Numbered from the stretch's first letter, positions 1-8,566 are shown. The stretch is 26,161 nucleotides of DNA from an uncultured Bacilli bacterium (GCA_947628445.1 CANQZX010000007.1:1-26161), one strand, 5' to 3'. Numbers and translations are program-made. Notes: a model not told the origin generated them from the sequence alone.

Positions 1-22
1 CTTTTATAGCTACACTTTTCAT
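1..22 (-). CDS. 5' end of an unidentified gene (partial)
   Basis: The minus strand reads ATG at 22-20 followed by codons for M-K-S-V-A-I-K and then leaves the window. A good ribosome binding site, GGAAGG, lies at 36-31, eight bases upstream of the ATG. Only seven codons are visible, so nothing can be said about the product. It lies 43 bases beyond the DUF2207 stop on the same strand and could be the next gene of that transcription unit. Confidence 0.5.
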
Positions 23-65
23 CTAATCAACCTTCCTTTATTATCAAAACATATTATATCACAAA

Positions 66-1919
66 TTAGAATCCACGGCCACCACCACCGCCGCCGCCGA
101 AGCCGCCACCAGAAGAAAATCCGCCGCCAAAGCCACTACCACTACTCATACTAGAGGCCGCATTGGCCCGATTTACGGCTGCTTGCGCATTATTAATTGC
201 GGATGTAAAGGCCGTGTCAAGTACCGGGGCGATATTAATATTATTATAGATAAAGATAGAATTATACACATAATCATCAACCCCTATTTCTTTAATATGA
301 ACACTCATGGCTTTTTCTACTTTATCGGCTAAACCGAAAATAGTGGCATAAACTAAATACCGATCCCATAACGCAATTTCGGGTAATTCTTTTAATTCAA
401 AAGTTCCAAAATCATTTAAGAAATTCTTAAAAGCCGTCCATTTGGCATAATGTTCAATTCCTTTAGCCGTTTTCTTGGTAAATATTAGCGAATATACTAA
501 GAAAGCAATTGCCCCAAAAATGGGAGTATAACAGAAAATGGCTTCGACATTTAAAAGACCGGCTAAAGCCGAAACAAAAATGGCAGCAAATAGCATAACA
601 ACGGGCATAACAACAGGTTTCTTCTCAAAAAACTCTTCTTTTTCGCCATCGGCAATAACGGCATTTTTCCAACTTGTATAAGTATTTAAAAAACTACTAC
701 AAGTTTTTGTTCCACTCGCGTATTTTTTTAACTCGGCCGTCGTGAAAGCATTATCTTTACCCACTTTATTAAAGAGAAAATCGACTAACAAGTTTTCCGT
801 TTCATTTAAATTATCGCGATTTACCAAAATAAAACGATATTCTTTTTTCTTCAAATCAGGAATTTCTTCTAATTTAATATTTTTCTTATAAATTAAGTTC
901 ATAATCGATGCACTTAAAGCATTATTGGTTATATTTTTATGCATTAAGTAATCCACAACCTCGACATTATAATCATCGATAAATTCCCGATTATATTTTA
1001 AATTAAATTGTGGTTTCCGTTCTTTATCATATTTAATATAAGTATAAATCCAAACAGCAATTAAAGTAATGTAAAAGATAATTGTAGCCCCCATTACTCC
1101 ATAGTATTTTTGCTTAATTGTTTTTCTTAAAGCATTGGCTTCATCGGCCTTAGTTTGTTCTTCGGCTAAGATTTCCGCAAACTTATCTTCACCACTTTGT
1201 TTTTGGACTAAATTAGCATCTAATAATTCGGGATTAAAAGTTAAACGAACTGTCAAAGGATCATAGGCATCTAACCTTTCTGTAGTTGCTAAAACCTCTT
1301 GATTATTTAATTTATTTATCTCCCCGCTTAAATTAGTTTGCGAAGAAGCCCAAATGCGAAAATAATCACTATCATCGGCTTTAGGTAAATGAACCTTAAC
1401 TTGTAAATCATTAATATCATCTTCATAATCCCAACCAATAAAGTTCCAATTTAATTCCGCTACATCATTATGTAAAATAGCCGCATCATCAACTGTATAT
1501 TTAATAATAAAGGCCACGGTTTCGTTATCAGCAGGCATATACATACGAAGTCGATAACCATAATTTAAATCAGTTAAGATATATTTATTACTTTCGCCAT
1601 TATAAGCACTGAGAGTTTCGCTAAAAGAAGAATATTCTTTTTGAAAAATATTAAAATCGGCATCATCGGTATAAGTACCAAATACTTGAATATTTGTTAT
1701 TCCCTTGGCATTATATAAATCATCGCTACTTAAACTAGCATAGACAATATCGCGTTCATAACCATTAAACTCACCATTTAAATATATTGCTTCCGCCACA
1801 TCCATATCGCCATTTTCTTTAATTTGGGCCTCAATTAAATAATGATCAATATCATAATCGACATCCGCGAAAACTGTGATTGGAAAACAAAGTAACAACA
1901 ATAAAATTATTTTTTTCAT
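66..1919 (-). CDS. DUF2207 family membrane protein with Gly-rich tail
   Basis: This 617-residue envelope protein has the layout of the DUF2207 (YciQ-like) family. Residues 1-18 form a signal peptide (hydrophobic core, then VFA). An extracytoplasmic beta-rich domain follows to about residue 270, with one membrane segment at 273-295. A cytoplasmic part follows, then a pair of membrane segments at about 436-456 and 460-480. The tail from about 590 is very rich in Gly and Ser and ends GGGGGGGRGF, as is common in DUF2207 and TPM-domain proteins. AGAGG lies six bases before the ATG. It follows lemA in the same direction with a hairpin between them, and LemA/DUF2207 pairing is recurrent in bacteria. 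The molecular function of the family is not established. The family call is by overall layout and context. Confidence 0.85.
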   Translation of the reverse strand: MKKIILLLLLCFPITVFADVDYDIDHYLIEAQIKENGDMDVAEAIYLNGEFNGYERDIVYASLSSDDLYNAKGITNIQVFGTYTDDADFNIFQKEYSSFSETLSAYNGESNKYILTDLNYGYRLRMYMPADNETVAFIIKYTVDDAAILHNDVAELNWNFIGWDYEDDINDLQVKVHLPKADDSDYFRIWASSQTNLSGEINKLNNQEVLATTERLDAYDPLTVRLTFNPELLDANLVQKQSGEDKFAEILAEEQTKADEANALRKTIKQKYYGVMGATIIFYITLIAVWIYTYIKYDKERKPQFNLKYNREFIDDYNVEVVDYLMHKNITNNALSASIMNLIYKKNIKLEEIPDLKKKEYRFILVNRDNLNETENLLVDFLFNKVGKDNAFTTAELKKYASGTKTCSSFLNTYTSWKNAVIADGEKEEFFEKKPVVMPVVMLFAAIFVSALAGLLNVEAIFCYTPIFGAIAFLVYSLIFTKKTAKGIEHYAKWTAFKNFLNDFGTFELKELPEIALWDRYLVYATIFGLADKVEKAMSVHIKEIGVDDYVYNSIFIYNNINIAPVLDTAFTSAINNAQAAVNRANAASSMSSGSGFGGGFSSGGGFGGGGGGGRGF

Positions 1920-1933
1920 TTTTAACCTCTTTT

Positions 1934-1959
1934 AAAAAAAGCGTTTATTCAACGCTTTT
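1934..1959 (-). terminator. Hairpin between lemA and the DUF2207 gene
   Basis: The minus strand has AAAAGCGTT (1959-1951), loop GAATA, then AACGCTTTT (1945-1937) and further T residues to 1934. This is a 9-bp perfect stem with a U-tract. It starts on the last bases of the lemA stop codon. Because the DUF2207 gene follows directly, it probably acts as a partial terminator that lowers downstream expression. Confidence 0.75.
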
Positions 1960-2506
1960 AAAATTTTACTTCAACATTTTTACGTTCGGTTTCATTTGCT
2001 TCAAAGAAAGCTTCCTTCGTAAATTTAAAAAGCTTGGCAACAATATTACTTGGCACTACTTCAATTTTGGTATTATATTGCATAACTACATCGTTATAAA
2101 ATTGTCGTGCACTAGCAATTTTGCTTTCGGTTTCCGTAAGTTCAGATTGAAGTTCTAAAAAGTTGGTATTAGCCTTTAAATCAGGATAACTTTCGGCTAA
2201 AGCAAATAGTTTAGAAATGGCTTGCGTAAGTTCCCCATCCGCTTTCATGGCATCTTCAGGCGTAACGGCTGAAGCATAAGCATTACGAGCTTTTACCACG
2301 CCTTCTAAAGTATCTTTTTCGTGTTTCGTATAACCTTTGACTGTTTCAATTAAATTAGGGATTAAATCAAATCTTCTTTTTAATTGGACATCAATTTGCG
2401 CCCATTGATCTTTAACCCGATTCCGTAAAGACACTAAACTATTATAAGTACCTCCTAACCATAAAACAATTAAAACTATAATGACAACCGGAATAATCCA
2501 CCACAT
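1958..2506 (-). CDS. lemA: LemA family protein
   Basis: This 182-residue LemA-family protein has a short N-terminal outside part, one membrane segment (about residues 2-18, MWWIIPVVIIVLIVLWLGG) and a long helical domain. The family signature is clear: YNSLVSLRNRVKDQWAQIDV, then RRFDLIPNLIETVKGY, then the region around ELQSELTETESKIASARQFYND. The start at 2506 is chosen because GGAGAG lies eight bases upstream; an in-frame extension to 2626 would run through the promoter. LemA proteins are membrane-anchored helical bundles of unclear function, and the DUF2207 protein encoded next is a common companion. Divergent from the DUF368 gene, with 64 bases between the start codons. Confidence 0.93.
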   Translation of the reverse strand: MWWIIPVVIIVLIVLWLGGTYNSLVSLRNRVKDQWAQIDVQLKRRFDLIPNLIETVKGYTKHEKDTLEGVVKARNAYASAVTPEDAMKADGELTQAISKLFALAESYPDLKANTNFLELQSELTETESKIASARQFYNDVVMQYNTKIEVVPSNIVAKLFKFTKEAFFEANETERKNVEVKF

Positions 2507-2528
2507 AATTATCACTCTCCTACTTTTA

Positions 2529-2557
2529 AGTTTAGCACATATTAAAAACTTATTCAA
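2529..2557 (-). promoter_or_regulatory. Probable sigma-A promoter of lemA
   Basis: On the minus strand TTGAAT (2557-2552) and TAAACT (2534-2529) are separated by 17 bases, and the lemA ATG lies 22 bases further. Each hexamer matches consensus at four of six positions. Confidence 0.5.
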
Positions 2558-2570
2558 CATAATCTTTATT

Positions 2571-3353
2571 ATGAAATACTTTATAGTAGGCCTATTTATT
2601 GGGATTGCTTCCTTTATTCCCGGCATCAGTGGCGGGACAATTCTCTACTTATCGGGCGAGTTTACAAACTTTACAAAGCACCTAGAAAACTTCCGGCAAG
2701 ATTATCCCTATCTTATTCAACTTATCATCGGTGGTTTCGTCGGTATTATTACTTTTGCCAAGGTTATGGAGTTTTGTTTTTTGAGTTTCCCTTATAGTAC
2801 CAAAATCTTTTTAGCTTTTTTAGTTTTATTATCGCTACCAACTTTTTATCATCAGCAAAAGTTTAAATTTCACCTTTTCCCTTTTTTATTTGGCTTTATA
2901 AGTTTATTATGGCTTGCTAAGTTGGTTCCCTCAACCCCAACCGTTATTACCCATTTTCCGAGGTTAAGTCTTCCTTTTCTGGCTTTTTTGGCGTTATGTG
3001 GCTCTTTAGATGGCTTTATTACCATTATCCCCGGCATTAGTGGCTCTATGATTATGATGATTTTAGGTCCTTATTATTTATATAAATCTATTAGTGCTAA
3101 TGTTTTAAATAAACCCTTATTAATTATCCCTTTAATCAGTTATTTTATTGGCGATTTTACCGGTATTTGGTTAGGATCTAAGTTCACTACTAAAATTATG
3201 CAAAAATACCATCATTTTTGCCATTCTCTTATCTGGGGTTTTATTATGAGTTCTTTAATTATTCTGCTTCCCTGGAACCATTTAATCTCTTTAAATACCT
3301 TAATATTATTTTTAATAGCTTATCTTCTAAGTAAGCTGTTAATTAAAAATTAG
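2571..3353 (+). CDS. popT: DUF368 family (PopT-type) polyprenyl-phosphate translocase
   Basis: This 260-residue polytopic membrane protein has the inverted-repeat signature of DUF368: SFIPGISGGT near residue 20 and TIIPGISGSMIMMILGPY near residue 150, each beginning a homologous half. Known for the family: DUF368 (PopT) and DedA (UptA) proteins recycle undecaprenyl phosphate across the cytoplasmic membrane for wall synthesis. The start at 2571 gives the usual length and places the first GISGG motif at the normal distance. No strong ribosome binding site is visible before it, so the start is less certain than the identity. The family fits functionally with the undecaprenol kinase-like gene at 10920. 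It is one of few plus-strand genes and converges on the rhomboid gene at a shared terminator. Confidence 0.88.
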   Translation: MKYFIVGLFIGIASFIPGISGGTILYLSGEFTNFTKHLENFRQDYPYLIQLIIGGFVGIITFAKVMEFCFLSFPYSTKIFLAFLVLLSLPTFYHQQKFKFHLFPFLFGFISLLWLAKLVPSTPTVITHFPRLSLPFLAFLALCGSLDGFITIIPGISGSMIMMILGPYYLYKSISANVLNKPLLIIPLISYFIGDFTGIWLGSKFTTKIMQKYHHFCHSLIWGFIMSSLIILLPWNHLISLNTLILFLIAYLLSKLLIKN

Positions 3354-3360
3354 GAACATA

Positions 3361-3397
3361 AAAAAAGAAAATTAGTTCAGCACTTATTTTCTTTTTA
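3361..3397. terminator. Bidirectional terminator between DUF368 and rhomboid genes
   Basis: AAAAAGAAAATTAGT (3362-3376) and ACTTATTTTCTTTTT (3382-3396) pair over 14 of 15 positions around a five-base loop. A-runs on one side and T-runs on the other let it work on both strands. It overlaps the rhomboid stop codon. Confidence 0.85.
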
Positions 3398-4540
3398 TAA
3401 ATAGAAAACGGCAAAAGCAAGAAAGCTTAAATAAAGAATTAAAACGATCCACCCGTTGAGCATATCTTTGCGTTTACTTTTACCTTCTAAGCCCAAAGCC
3501 ATGGTGATTAGATAACCTCCGATTAAGCCCCCGATATGGGCTAAAACATCGATACCAGGAATAAGGAAACCAATTCCTAAATTAATGATAATAATCGGAA
3601 TAATTTGATTTTTCAAAACCGAATTAAGATAAAGCCGGTAATGATAACCAAAATAGAGTAAGGCCCCTAAAAGGCCAAAAATTGCTCCACTTGCCCCGGC
3701 GGAAACACTTGGCTCGCCCACTAAAGAAAATAAGGCCCCACTGATTGCACTAACCAAATAAATAACTAAGTATTTCCACTTACCGACATAAGTTTCGACT
3801 TGATAGCCAATAATTGATAATGAATACATATTAACTAGTAAATGAATTAAACCAATATGGATAAATGCACAAGTTAAAAGTCGCCAGATTTGACCGGCTA
3901 AAACTAAAGGTTTATAGTTGGCCCCAAAGATTAATAAAGTAGCAATATCTTGGGAACCATTACCAAATAAATACATAGCTAAAAAAACTAAAATATTTAA
4001 ACAAATTAAAATCTTAGTCACAATAATTTTTTTAGGTGAAAACACCTTTTCAAATAATTTATTACTTTTTAAAGTCTTTTCATTTATATCATTAGTAACA
4101 TTAATAATTAAATCTAAGTTATTGGCATCTTTTATAAGATTACCTTTTATATTGGGAAAAGCCGCCACAATTGATTCATTATTTGTTATTTCATCGACCG
4201 AATCTAATTTAACGGAATTAATATTAAATTTCGAAAACATATCAATTTTTTGATTAATATTTAAGCAAATATTTAAAGTATTTACTTTAAAAGATAAAGT
4301 TTTTTTCTTAATTTGTTTAATAATAAATCTTATTTTAAAAATATCATTTAAATATTGTTCTTCATTATAAATTGATTTGGCATTAATCCGAATTACCCGA
4401 TATGGTCCTTCAAGATTTTCCAACCAAATTTCATCTTTAACCCCTTGTACATTGATGGGCACATAGTTTTCTTTAGTAATAAAATAATGGGCTAAACTCA
4501 TCATTATTTGATCATTTTTGTTTAACATAATTGAAGCCAT
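3395..4540 (-). CDS. Rhomboid family intramembrane serine protease
   Basis: This 381-residue protein has a soluble N-terminal region of about 170 residues and a six- or seven-helix rhomboid core. The catalytic dyad is visible: Ser284 in SAGASGAIFG and His335 in DVLAHIGG. The conserved HxxxxHxxxNM motif of the second core helix is present (FIHIGLIHLLVNMYS). The N-terminal domain resembles the cytosolic domain of B. subtilis GluP/YqgP, but the C-terminal TPR repeats of that protein are absent. The ATG at 4540 is preferred over a TTG at 4543 because GGAGAG (4552-4547) is six bases upstream. In the GluP family the protease works in membrane-protein quality control; that role here is inference. 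Confidence 0.92.
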   Translation of the reverse strand: MASIMLNKNDQIMMSLAHYFITKENYVPINVQGVKDEIWLENLEGPYRVIRINAKSIYNEEQYLNDIFKIRFIIKQIKKKTLSFKVNTLNICLNINQKIDMFSKFNINSVKLDSVDEITNNESIVAAFPNIKGNLIKDANNLDLIINVTNDINEKTLKSNKLFEKVFSPKKIIVTKILICLNILVFLAMYLFGNGSQDIATLLIFGANYKPLVLAGQIWRLLTCAFIHIGLIHLLVNMYSLSIIGYQVETYVGKWKYLVIYLVSAISGALFSLVGEPSVSAGASGAIFGLLGALLYFGYHYRLYLNSVLKNQIIPIIIINLGIGFLIPGIDVLAHIGGLIGGYLITMALGLEGKSKRKDMLNGWIVLILYLSFLAFAVFYL

Positions 4541-4603
4541 CAAAATCTCTCCTTGTTCTTATATTTTATCTTAAAACATACATTTAGTAAAGAGGTGATG
4601 CCT

Positions 4604-4921
4604 GTGTTTTATATTATTTATATAACCTTTATTCTATTCTTCTGTATCCCTATTTATCAACTACTTAGTAGTCATTTAATGAATAATGATTTATTATTTT
4701 TGATTTGTTGCAATTACTTATTAAATATTACAACGGCTCTTTTCTTTGGCTATTATAGTAGTTTACTTTTTGCTTGCATTAGTGCCCTTGCCCTAGCCAT
4801 TTTTGCCACACTTTTAGTTATTAAAATGACCGCGGCGTTTCAAAAAATTAAATTTTTTACTTTACCCTATTTATTTTTATGCTATTTTACTTATTTCTTC
4901 ATCTTGATAAGTTGTTTTTAA
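4604..4921 (+). CDS. Small polytopic membrane protein, unknown
   Basis: This protein of 105 residues is almost entirely hydrophobic, with about four predicted membrane segments separated by very short loops. I do not recognise a family. The GTG at 4604 is preferred because AGAGGTGAT ends just before it; an ATG at 4598 would overlap that ribosome binding site, and the in-frame region back to 4553 lacks one. It is divergent from the rhomboid gene. Its last 45 bases overlap the end of rluD on the opposite strand. A real gene is likely from the ribosome binding site and membrane pattern, but no motif proves it. Confidence 0.55.
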   Translation: MFYIIYITFILFFCIPIYQLLSSHLMNNDLLFLICCNYLLNITTALFFGYYSSLLFACISALALAIFATLLVIKMTAAFQKIKFFTLPYLFLCYFTYFFILISCF

Positions 4922-5785
4922 ATAGTCGGCAAACTCTTGGGGTACCACTGCTGTAAAGGATAGATGTTTACCTGTAATCGGATGGTCAAATTCCAAAGTC
5001 GCCGAATGTAAAAATTGGCCAAAGGCCGTACTTTTTTTGTTATTATAAACCGGATCATTAAAAATGGGATAACCAATATAGGCCATATGAACCCTAATTT
5101 GATGAGTCCGACCTGTTTTTAAAACTAAACGGACTAATGTATGATGCGCATATTTTTTAATAACTTGTAAATTAGTTTGGGCTTTCTTACCTCCCGCGGC
5201 CACGACAAACCGTTGAAAATGCTCTTTATCGCGTTTAATCGGGGCATCAATGACCGCCTTATTCGCCGGAAAAACCCCATCAAGTAAAGCCAAATAAGAC
5301 CGGTGAATCGTTTTATTTTTAAAGCCCGCGGCTAAAATCTCATGGGCTTTATTCGTTTTGGCTACTAGCATTAACCCACTGGTATCTTTATCGAGCCGGT
5401 GCACAATTCCCGGCCGTTCAAGACCCCCAATATCACTTAAATTCCGCGTATGAAAAAGTAAACCATTAACTAAAGTATGAGTAAAAATTCCTGCTCCAGG
5501 GTGAACCGTTAAACCACTCGGTTTATTAATCACCATTAAATCGTCATCTTCATAAACAATATCTAAAGGTATATCCTCGGGCTTTATTTCGACATGCGGA
5601 ATTTGGGCCTCATCGAAAAAAATTAAGTCCCCCTCTTGAATTGGGTAACTGGGCTTTACTTTTTGCCCATTTACCGTAATATGACCATCGGTAATCATTT
5701 TAGCCAAAAGTTCCCGACTATATTCGGTATTATTACTTAAATATTTATCGATACGTCCGGTGGCGCCGTTTACTTTTAGTTCCAT
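4877..5785 (-). CDS. rluD: RluD-type 23S rRNA pseudouridine synthase
   Basis: This 302-residue enzyme isomerises uridines in RNA. An S4 RNA-binding domain occupies about residues 1-70 (RIDKYLSNN…SRELLAKMITDGHITVNG). The RluA-family catalytic domain follows, with the signature HRLDKDTSGLMLVAK at 129-143; Asp132 is the catalytic aspartate. Downstream motifs LKTGRTHQIRVHMAYIGYPI and the closing LHSATLEFDHP are intact. The S4 domain plus lspA adjacency fits RluD (helix 69 of 23S rRNA in E. coli), but Firmicutes carry several paralogues with different targets. The start overlaps the lspA 3' end by 41 bases, so the two are translated from one mRNA. Confidence 0.93.
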   Translation of the reverse strand: MELKVNGATGRIDKYLSNNTEYSRELLAKMITDGHITVNGQKVKPSYPIQEGDLIFFDEAQIPHVEIKPEDIPLDIVYEDDDLMVINKPSGLTVHPGAGIFTHTLVNGLLFHTRNLSDIGGLERPGIVHRLDKDTSGLMLVAKTNKAHEILAAGFKNKTIHRSYLALLDGVFPANKAVIDAPIKRDKEHFQRFVVAAGGKKAQTNLQVIKKYAHHTLVRLVLKTGRTHQIRVHMAYIGYPIFNDPVYNNKKSTAFGQFLHSATLEFDHPITGKHLSFTAVVPQEFADYLKTTYQDEEISKIA

Positions 5786-6236
5786 ATTTATCGTCCCCTT
5801 TCCACAAGGATATAATCAGTAAAATAAAACCGATAACTAAAAAGACATCCGCGAAATTAAAAATCGGAAAATCATAGCTGCCAAACTTAAAATGAATAAA
5901 ATCAATAACTGCCCCTTTTTGTAACCGGTCAATTAAATTACCAAAAAGACCACCATAAATAAAACCAAAGGCCAAGATGTTACGCCAATTTATTTTAAAC
6001 ATATCTTGATAATAAACAAAACAAACAAAAGCCGCCAAAGAAATTCCAATGAGCATATTGGTTAGACCTGTGAGCATTGACCAAGAAGCACCCGTATTAT
6101 ACATTTTAGTTAAATATAAAAAGTTTTTAATTAAAGGTCGCGTTTCATTAAGCAAAAAAGAATTATCAATGGCTAGCTTGGTAATTTGATCAATTAATAT
6201 TAATAGTAAACCTAATATTAAACTTCTTCTTTTCAT
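5745..6236 (-). CDS. lspA: Lipoprotein signal peptidase (signal peptidase II)
   Basis: LspA cleaves signal peptides from diacylglyceryl-modified prolipoproteins in the cytoplasmic membrane. The 163-residue protein has four membrane helices and the family motifs NTGASWSM (47-54), GNLIDRLQKGAVIDF (99-113) and FPIFNFADVFLVIG (123-136). The catalytic aspartates are Asp112 and Asp130; Asn100 and Asp103 are also conserved. The basic tail KSKRRHRTYR is typical of a cytosolic C terminus. The gene overlaps rluD by 41 bases, the usual pairing in Firmicutes. The ribosome binding site is weak. Confidence 0.96.
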   Translation of the reverse strand: MKRRSLILGLLLILIDQITKLAIDNSFLLNETRPLIKNFLYLTKMYNTGASWSMLTGLTNMLIGISLAAFVCFVYYQDMFKINWRNILAFGFIYGGLFGNLIDRLQKGAVIDFIHFKFGSYDFPIFNFADVFLVIGFILLIISLWKGDDKYGTKSKRRHRTYR

Positions 6237-6303
6237 ATTCTTATCTTAACAAAGATTTAGCAATTTCGCAATTTAACCTACCACAATTCACCTTTTCTTG
6301 ACA

Positions 6304-7185
6304 TTATTCGGCAGTTTTGGCTAGTTCATTCATTAAATTCGGATTAAAGATCTCCGTTTTAAGCATGATAATTTCTTCTTTATAAGGGGCTCTATCACCT
6401 ATCCAAGGAGTTTCTAAAATTTTGGGAATATTTTCTAACCGCGGATTAGTGCATACCTTAACTAAATTAGTAAAGCCAATTGTTCCATAACCAATATTAG
6501 CATGCCGATCTTTTCGCGAACCCCGGTCATTTTTACTATCATTTAAATGCACACATTTTACTTTTGCTAAACCAATTAAACGATCTAATTCATCTAAGTA
6601 AGTATCAAAATCAGCAATATCAATGCCCGCATCATTTAAATGACAAGTATCTAAACAAATCCCCACTTTATCAGGATAAACAACATGATCTAAAATATAT
6701 TTAAGTTCCGTCATATCACGGCCACATTCCGTTCCTTTACCCGCCATGGTTTCAAGTAGGATCATTACCTCATCTTCGGGTTTAATAATTTTATTTAAGG
6801 CCTCTGCTATATTACTTAAAGCCACCGGTACTTCTTGTTTTAAATAATTTCCCGGATGAACTACTATATATTTGACCCCTAAAGTCGCCACTCTTTTAAT
6901 TTCATTTTGTAAAAAGGCAATCGAAAAATGCCAACCATCTAAATTCGTTTTATTGGCTAAATTAATAATATAAGGTGCATGACAAATAACATTTTTTAAA
7001 TCAATATGTCCCTTTTGCATCAGTTCATGGGCTTCTTTAGTTAAGGACTGATCCAAACTTTTCCGAATCGTATTTTGAGGCGCTCCCGTGTAAAACATAA
7101 AAGTATTAGCCCCATAACTTAGCGCTTGTTCTGTTGAGCCCAATAATTGCTTTTCACCAAAATTTACATGTGAACCAATAATCAT
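6304..7185 (-). CDS. nfo: Endonuclease IV (AP endonuclease)
   Basis: This 293-residue TIM-barrel enzyme cuts DNA 5' of abasic sites in base excision repair. All nine zinc ligands of the family are in place: His69 (CHAPY), His110 (VVHPGNY), Glu145 (LLETMAGKGTECG), Asp179 and His182 (CLDTCH), His213 (VHLNDSK), Asp226 and His228 (KDRHANIGYG), and Glu258 (ILETPW). Its ATG overlaps the stop of the preceding unknown gene as TAATG, so translation is coupled. Confidence 0.97.
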   Translation of the reverse strand: MIIGSHVNFGEKQLLGSTEQALSYGANTFMFYTGAPQNTIRKSLDQSLTKEAHELMQKGHIDLKNVICHAPYIINLANKTNLDGWHFSIAFLQNEIKRVATLGVKYIVVHPGNYLKQEVPVALSNIAEALNKIIKPEDEVMILLETMAGKGTECGRDMTELKYILDHVVYPDKVGICLDTCHLNDAGIDIADFDTYLDELDRLIGLAKVKCVHLNDSKNDRGSRKDRHANIGYGTIGFTNLVKVCTNPRLENIPKILETPWIGDRAPYKEEIIMLKTEIFNPNLMNELAKTAE

Positions 7186-8237
7186 TATTTTTCCCTTCTT
7201 TCTCTTTTTAATACGACATTTTCTTCACTGTAAGTCTCATCCAGGTCTTTCCCCACATTATGATAATCATAAACCGGGGCTAAAAAATAATCTAAGTATA
7301 GTTTAATCGCTACATTATTATCTTCTTCCATCCATTTATCCAAAATATACATAAGGGCGGATTTACTAATTACACCCCGATTAATTTGATAAGCCACGCG
7401 CCTTTCTTCTCCGGTAATTATTTGCTTAATAATTACCTTTACTTGTTCATCTTCTTGATATTTCAAAACAGATTTTTTCATACTATTGTCGCTGGCTAAA
7501 GCCCGATTTTGGTATTCGACAAAAAGTAAAAAGATATCCGGCCGATCATTTAATACTCTTTGATAATTTTTCATCATAAAATCATTAATTTCGTTAAAAG
7601 AAATATTATGATGCACTTTAAAATATAATTTCAAGGTATCTAAAATAATGAAGTTGGTATCATTGCCCGGATATTCCACTATTTTTTGAGCCATTTGGTA
7701 ATTTACCTCATCACAAGGCGTATTAATAATCATGGCCGAGAATAATAGATAATAGCCAAAATCAAATTCAGCATCGGCTAAAACCTCACTAATTTTCCGT
7801 TTTACTAGATTAATATTTAGGCCATTTACTTTAAAAATGGCTTGATACCCACAGTAAGGAAGAGAGGCCAATAGCTGTTTTTCATAATCTTCTACTGCAA
7901 TATAACCCTCATTAACTAAACTAATCAAATAACGCCAATGACATTTTTGTAAAGCCAAATTAATTATTTTATCTTGGGGCTCAACTTCATATATAACTAA
8001 ATTATAAAGTAGTTTTTCTAATCCCTCACCACTATTATTTTTAAAACGATTTAACGAGTTTATATTAATTTTTAAACCTTGAAAAAAGGTAAACGGAAAA
8101 TCCGGTTCTAAGGGCTTAGTTACAATATCACTAATAACACGATCAACCAAGAAATTCAAAAGTTTTTTATTCTTTTTCCGAATTAAATATTCTTTAATCT
8201 TTAATATATCCAATTTTTGTACTTCCATTTTAACCAC
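7185..8237 (-). CDS. Uncharacterised helical protein upstream of nfo
   Basis: I do not recognise this 350-residue protein. It has no signal peptide or membrane segment, and it is predicted largely alpha-helical with many Leu/Ile/Tyr/Asn/Lys residues, suggesting a helical-repeat scaffold. The C terminus is highly charged (KRERREK). The GTG at 8237 is chosen because AAAGGA lies a few bases upstream; an ATG at 8228 is an alternative. It is translationally coupled to nfo and has its own promoter at 8342-8314. Coupling with nfo may hint at a DNA-linked role, but nothing in the protein supports that directly. A second lineage-type helical protein lies at 22277. Confidence 0.8.
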   Translation of the reverse strand: MVKMEVQKLDILKIKEYLIRKKNKKLLNFLVDRVISDIVTKPLEPDFPFTFFQGLKININSLNRFKNNSGEGLEKLLYNLVIYEVEPQDKIINLALQKCHWRYLISLVNEGYIAVEDYEKQLLASLPYCGYQAIFKVNGLNINLVKRKISEVLADAEFDFGYYLLFSAMIINTPCDEVNYQMAQKIVEYPGNDTNFIILDTLKLYFKVHHNISFNEINDFMMKNYQRVLNDRPDIFLLFVEYQNRALASDNSMKKSVLKYQEDEQVKVIIKQIITGEERRVAYQINRGVISKSALMYILDKWMEEDNNVAIKLYLDYFLAPVYDYHNVGKDLDETYSEENVVLKRERREK

Positions 8238-8313
8238 ACATTCCTTTCACTTCATTCAAGGCTCACATAATCATGAAAAAGATTATTTTTCAGACTACCC
8301 ACCTTACACTAAA

Positions 8314-8342
8314 ATTATAAATGATGTTTTTTTAAATAGCAA
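8314..8342 (-). promoter_or_regulatory. Promoter of the unknown gene-nfo unit
   Basis: On the minus strand TTGCTA (8342-8337), 17 bases, TATAAT (8319-8314, perfect -10). It leaves an untranslated leader of roughly 70 bases, which contains a small hairpin (ATAATC…GATTAT, 8272-8291). It is divergent from the toxIN promoter. Confidence 0.65.
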
Positions 8343-8372
8343 ATAAAACCCTATTTTTCAAGTTTATTTTTG

Positions 8373-8401
8373 TTGACAAAAAGATAACAATATTATAAGA
8401 T
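8373..8401 (+). promoter_or_regulatory. Promoter of the toxIN locus
   Basis: Perfect -35 TTGACA (8373-8378), followed by TATAAG (8394-8399, 15-base spacer) or TAAGAT (8396-8401, 17-base spacer). Either places transcription start about 20 bases before the first ToxI repeat. Confidence 0.7.
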
Positions 8402-8427
8402 AAAAATGTATTTAGCAATAAATACCT

Positions 8428-8566
8428 AAAAAAGCAGGTATTCCCAACCGTCAAAAGGGGACGAAAAAAGAGGATGCCCAGCCGTTGAATGGGAACGAAA
8501 AAAGAGGATTGCCCAACCGTTAAATGGGAACGAAAAAAGAGGATACCCAGCCGTTAAATGGGAACG
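8428..8566 (+). repeat. Four tandem 34-36 nt ToxI repeats
   Basis: The units are 8428-8463 (36 nt), 8464-8497 (34), 8498-8532 (35) and 8533-8566 (34). The core is AAAAAAGAGGAT, 1-2 variable bases, CCCARCCGTTRAATGGGAACG. The first unit is the most divergent (AAAAAAGCAGG…, CGTC/GACG). Length varies only between the purine-rich 5' part and the CCC stem. A fifth partial start, AAAACAGGAAAC, runs into the terminator. Confidence 0.95.

Noticed and set aside
1880..2158. Plus-strand 92-residue reading frame
   Set aside because: Antisense to lemA and the DUF2207 start; crosses their hairpin and has no ribosome binding site.
8250..8313. Riboswitch in the leader before the unknown gene-nfo unit
   Set aside because: Only one 6-bp hairpin is visible and no known riboswitch motif or terminator is present.
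8428..8566. CRISPR array
   Set aside because: The units are tandem with no unique spacers; similarity runs through the full 34-36 nt and a ToxN gene follows.
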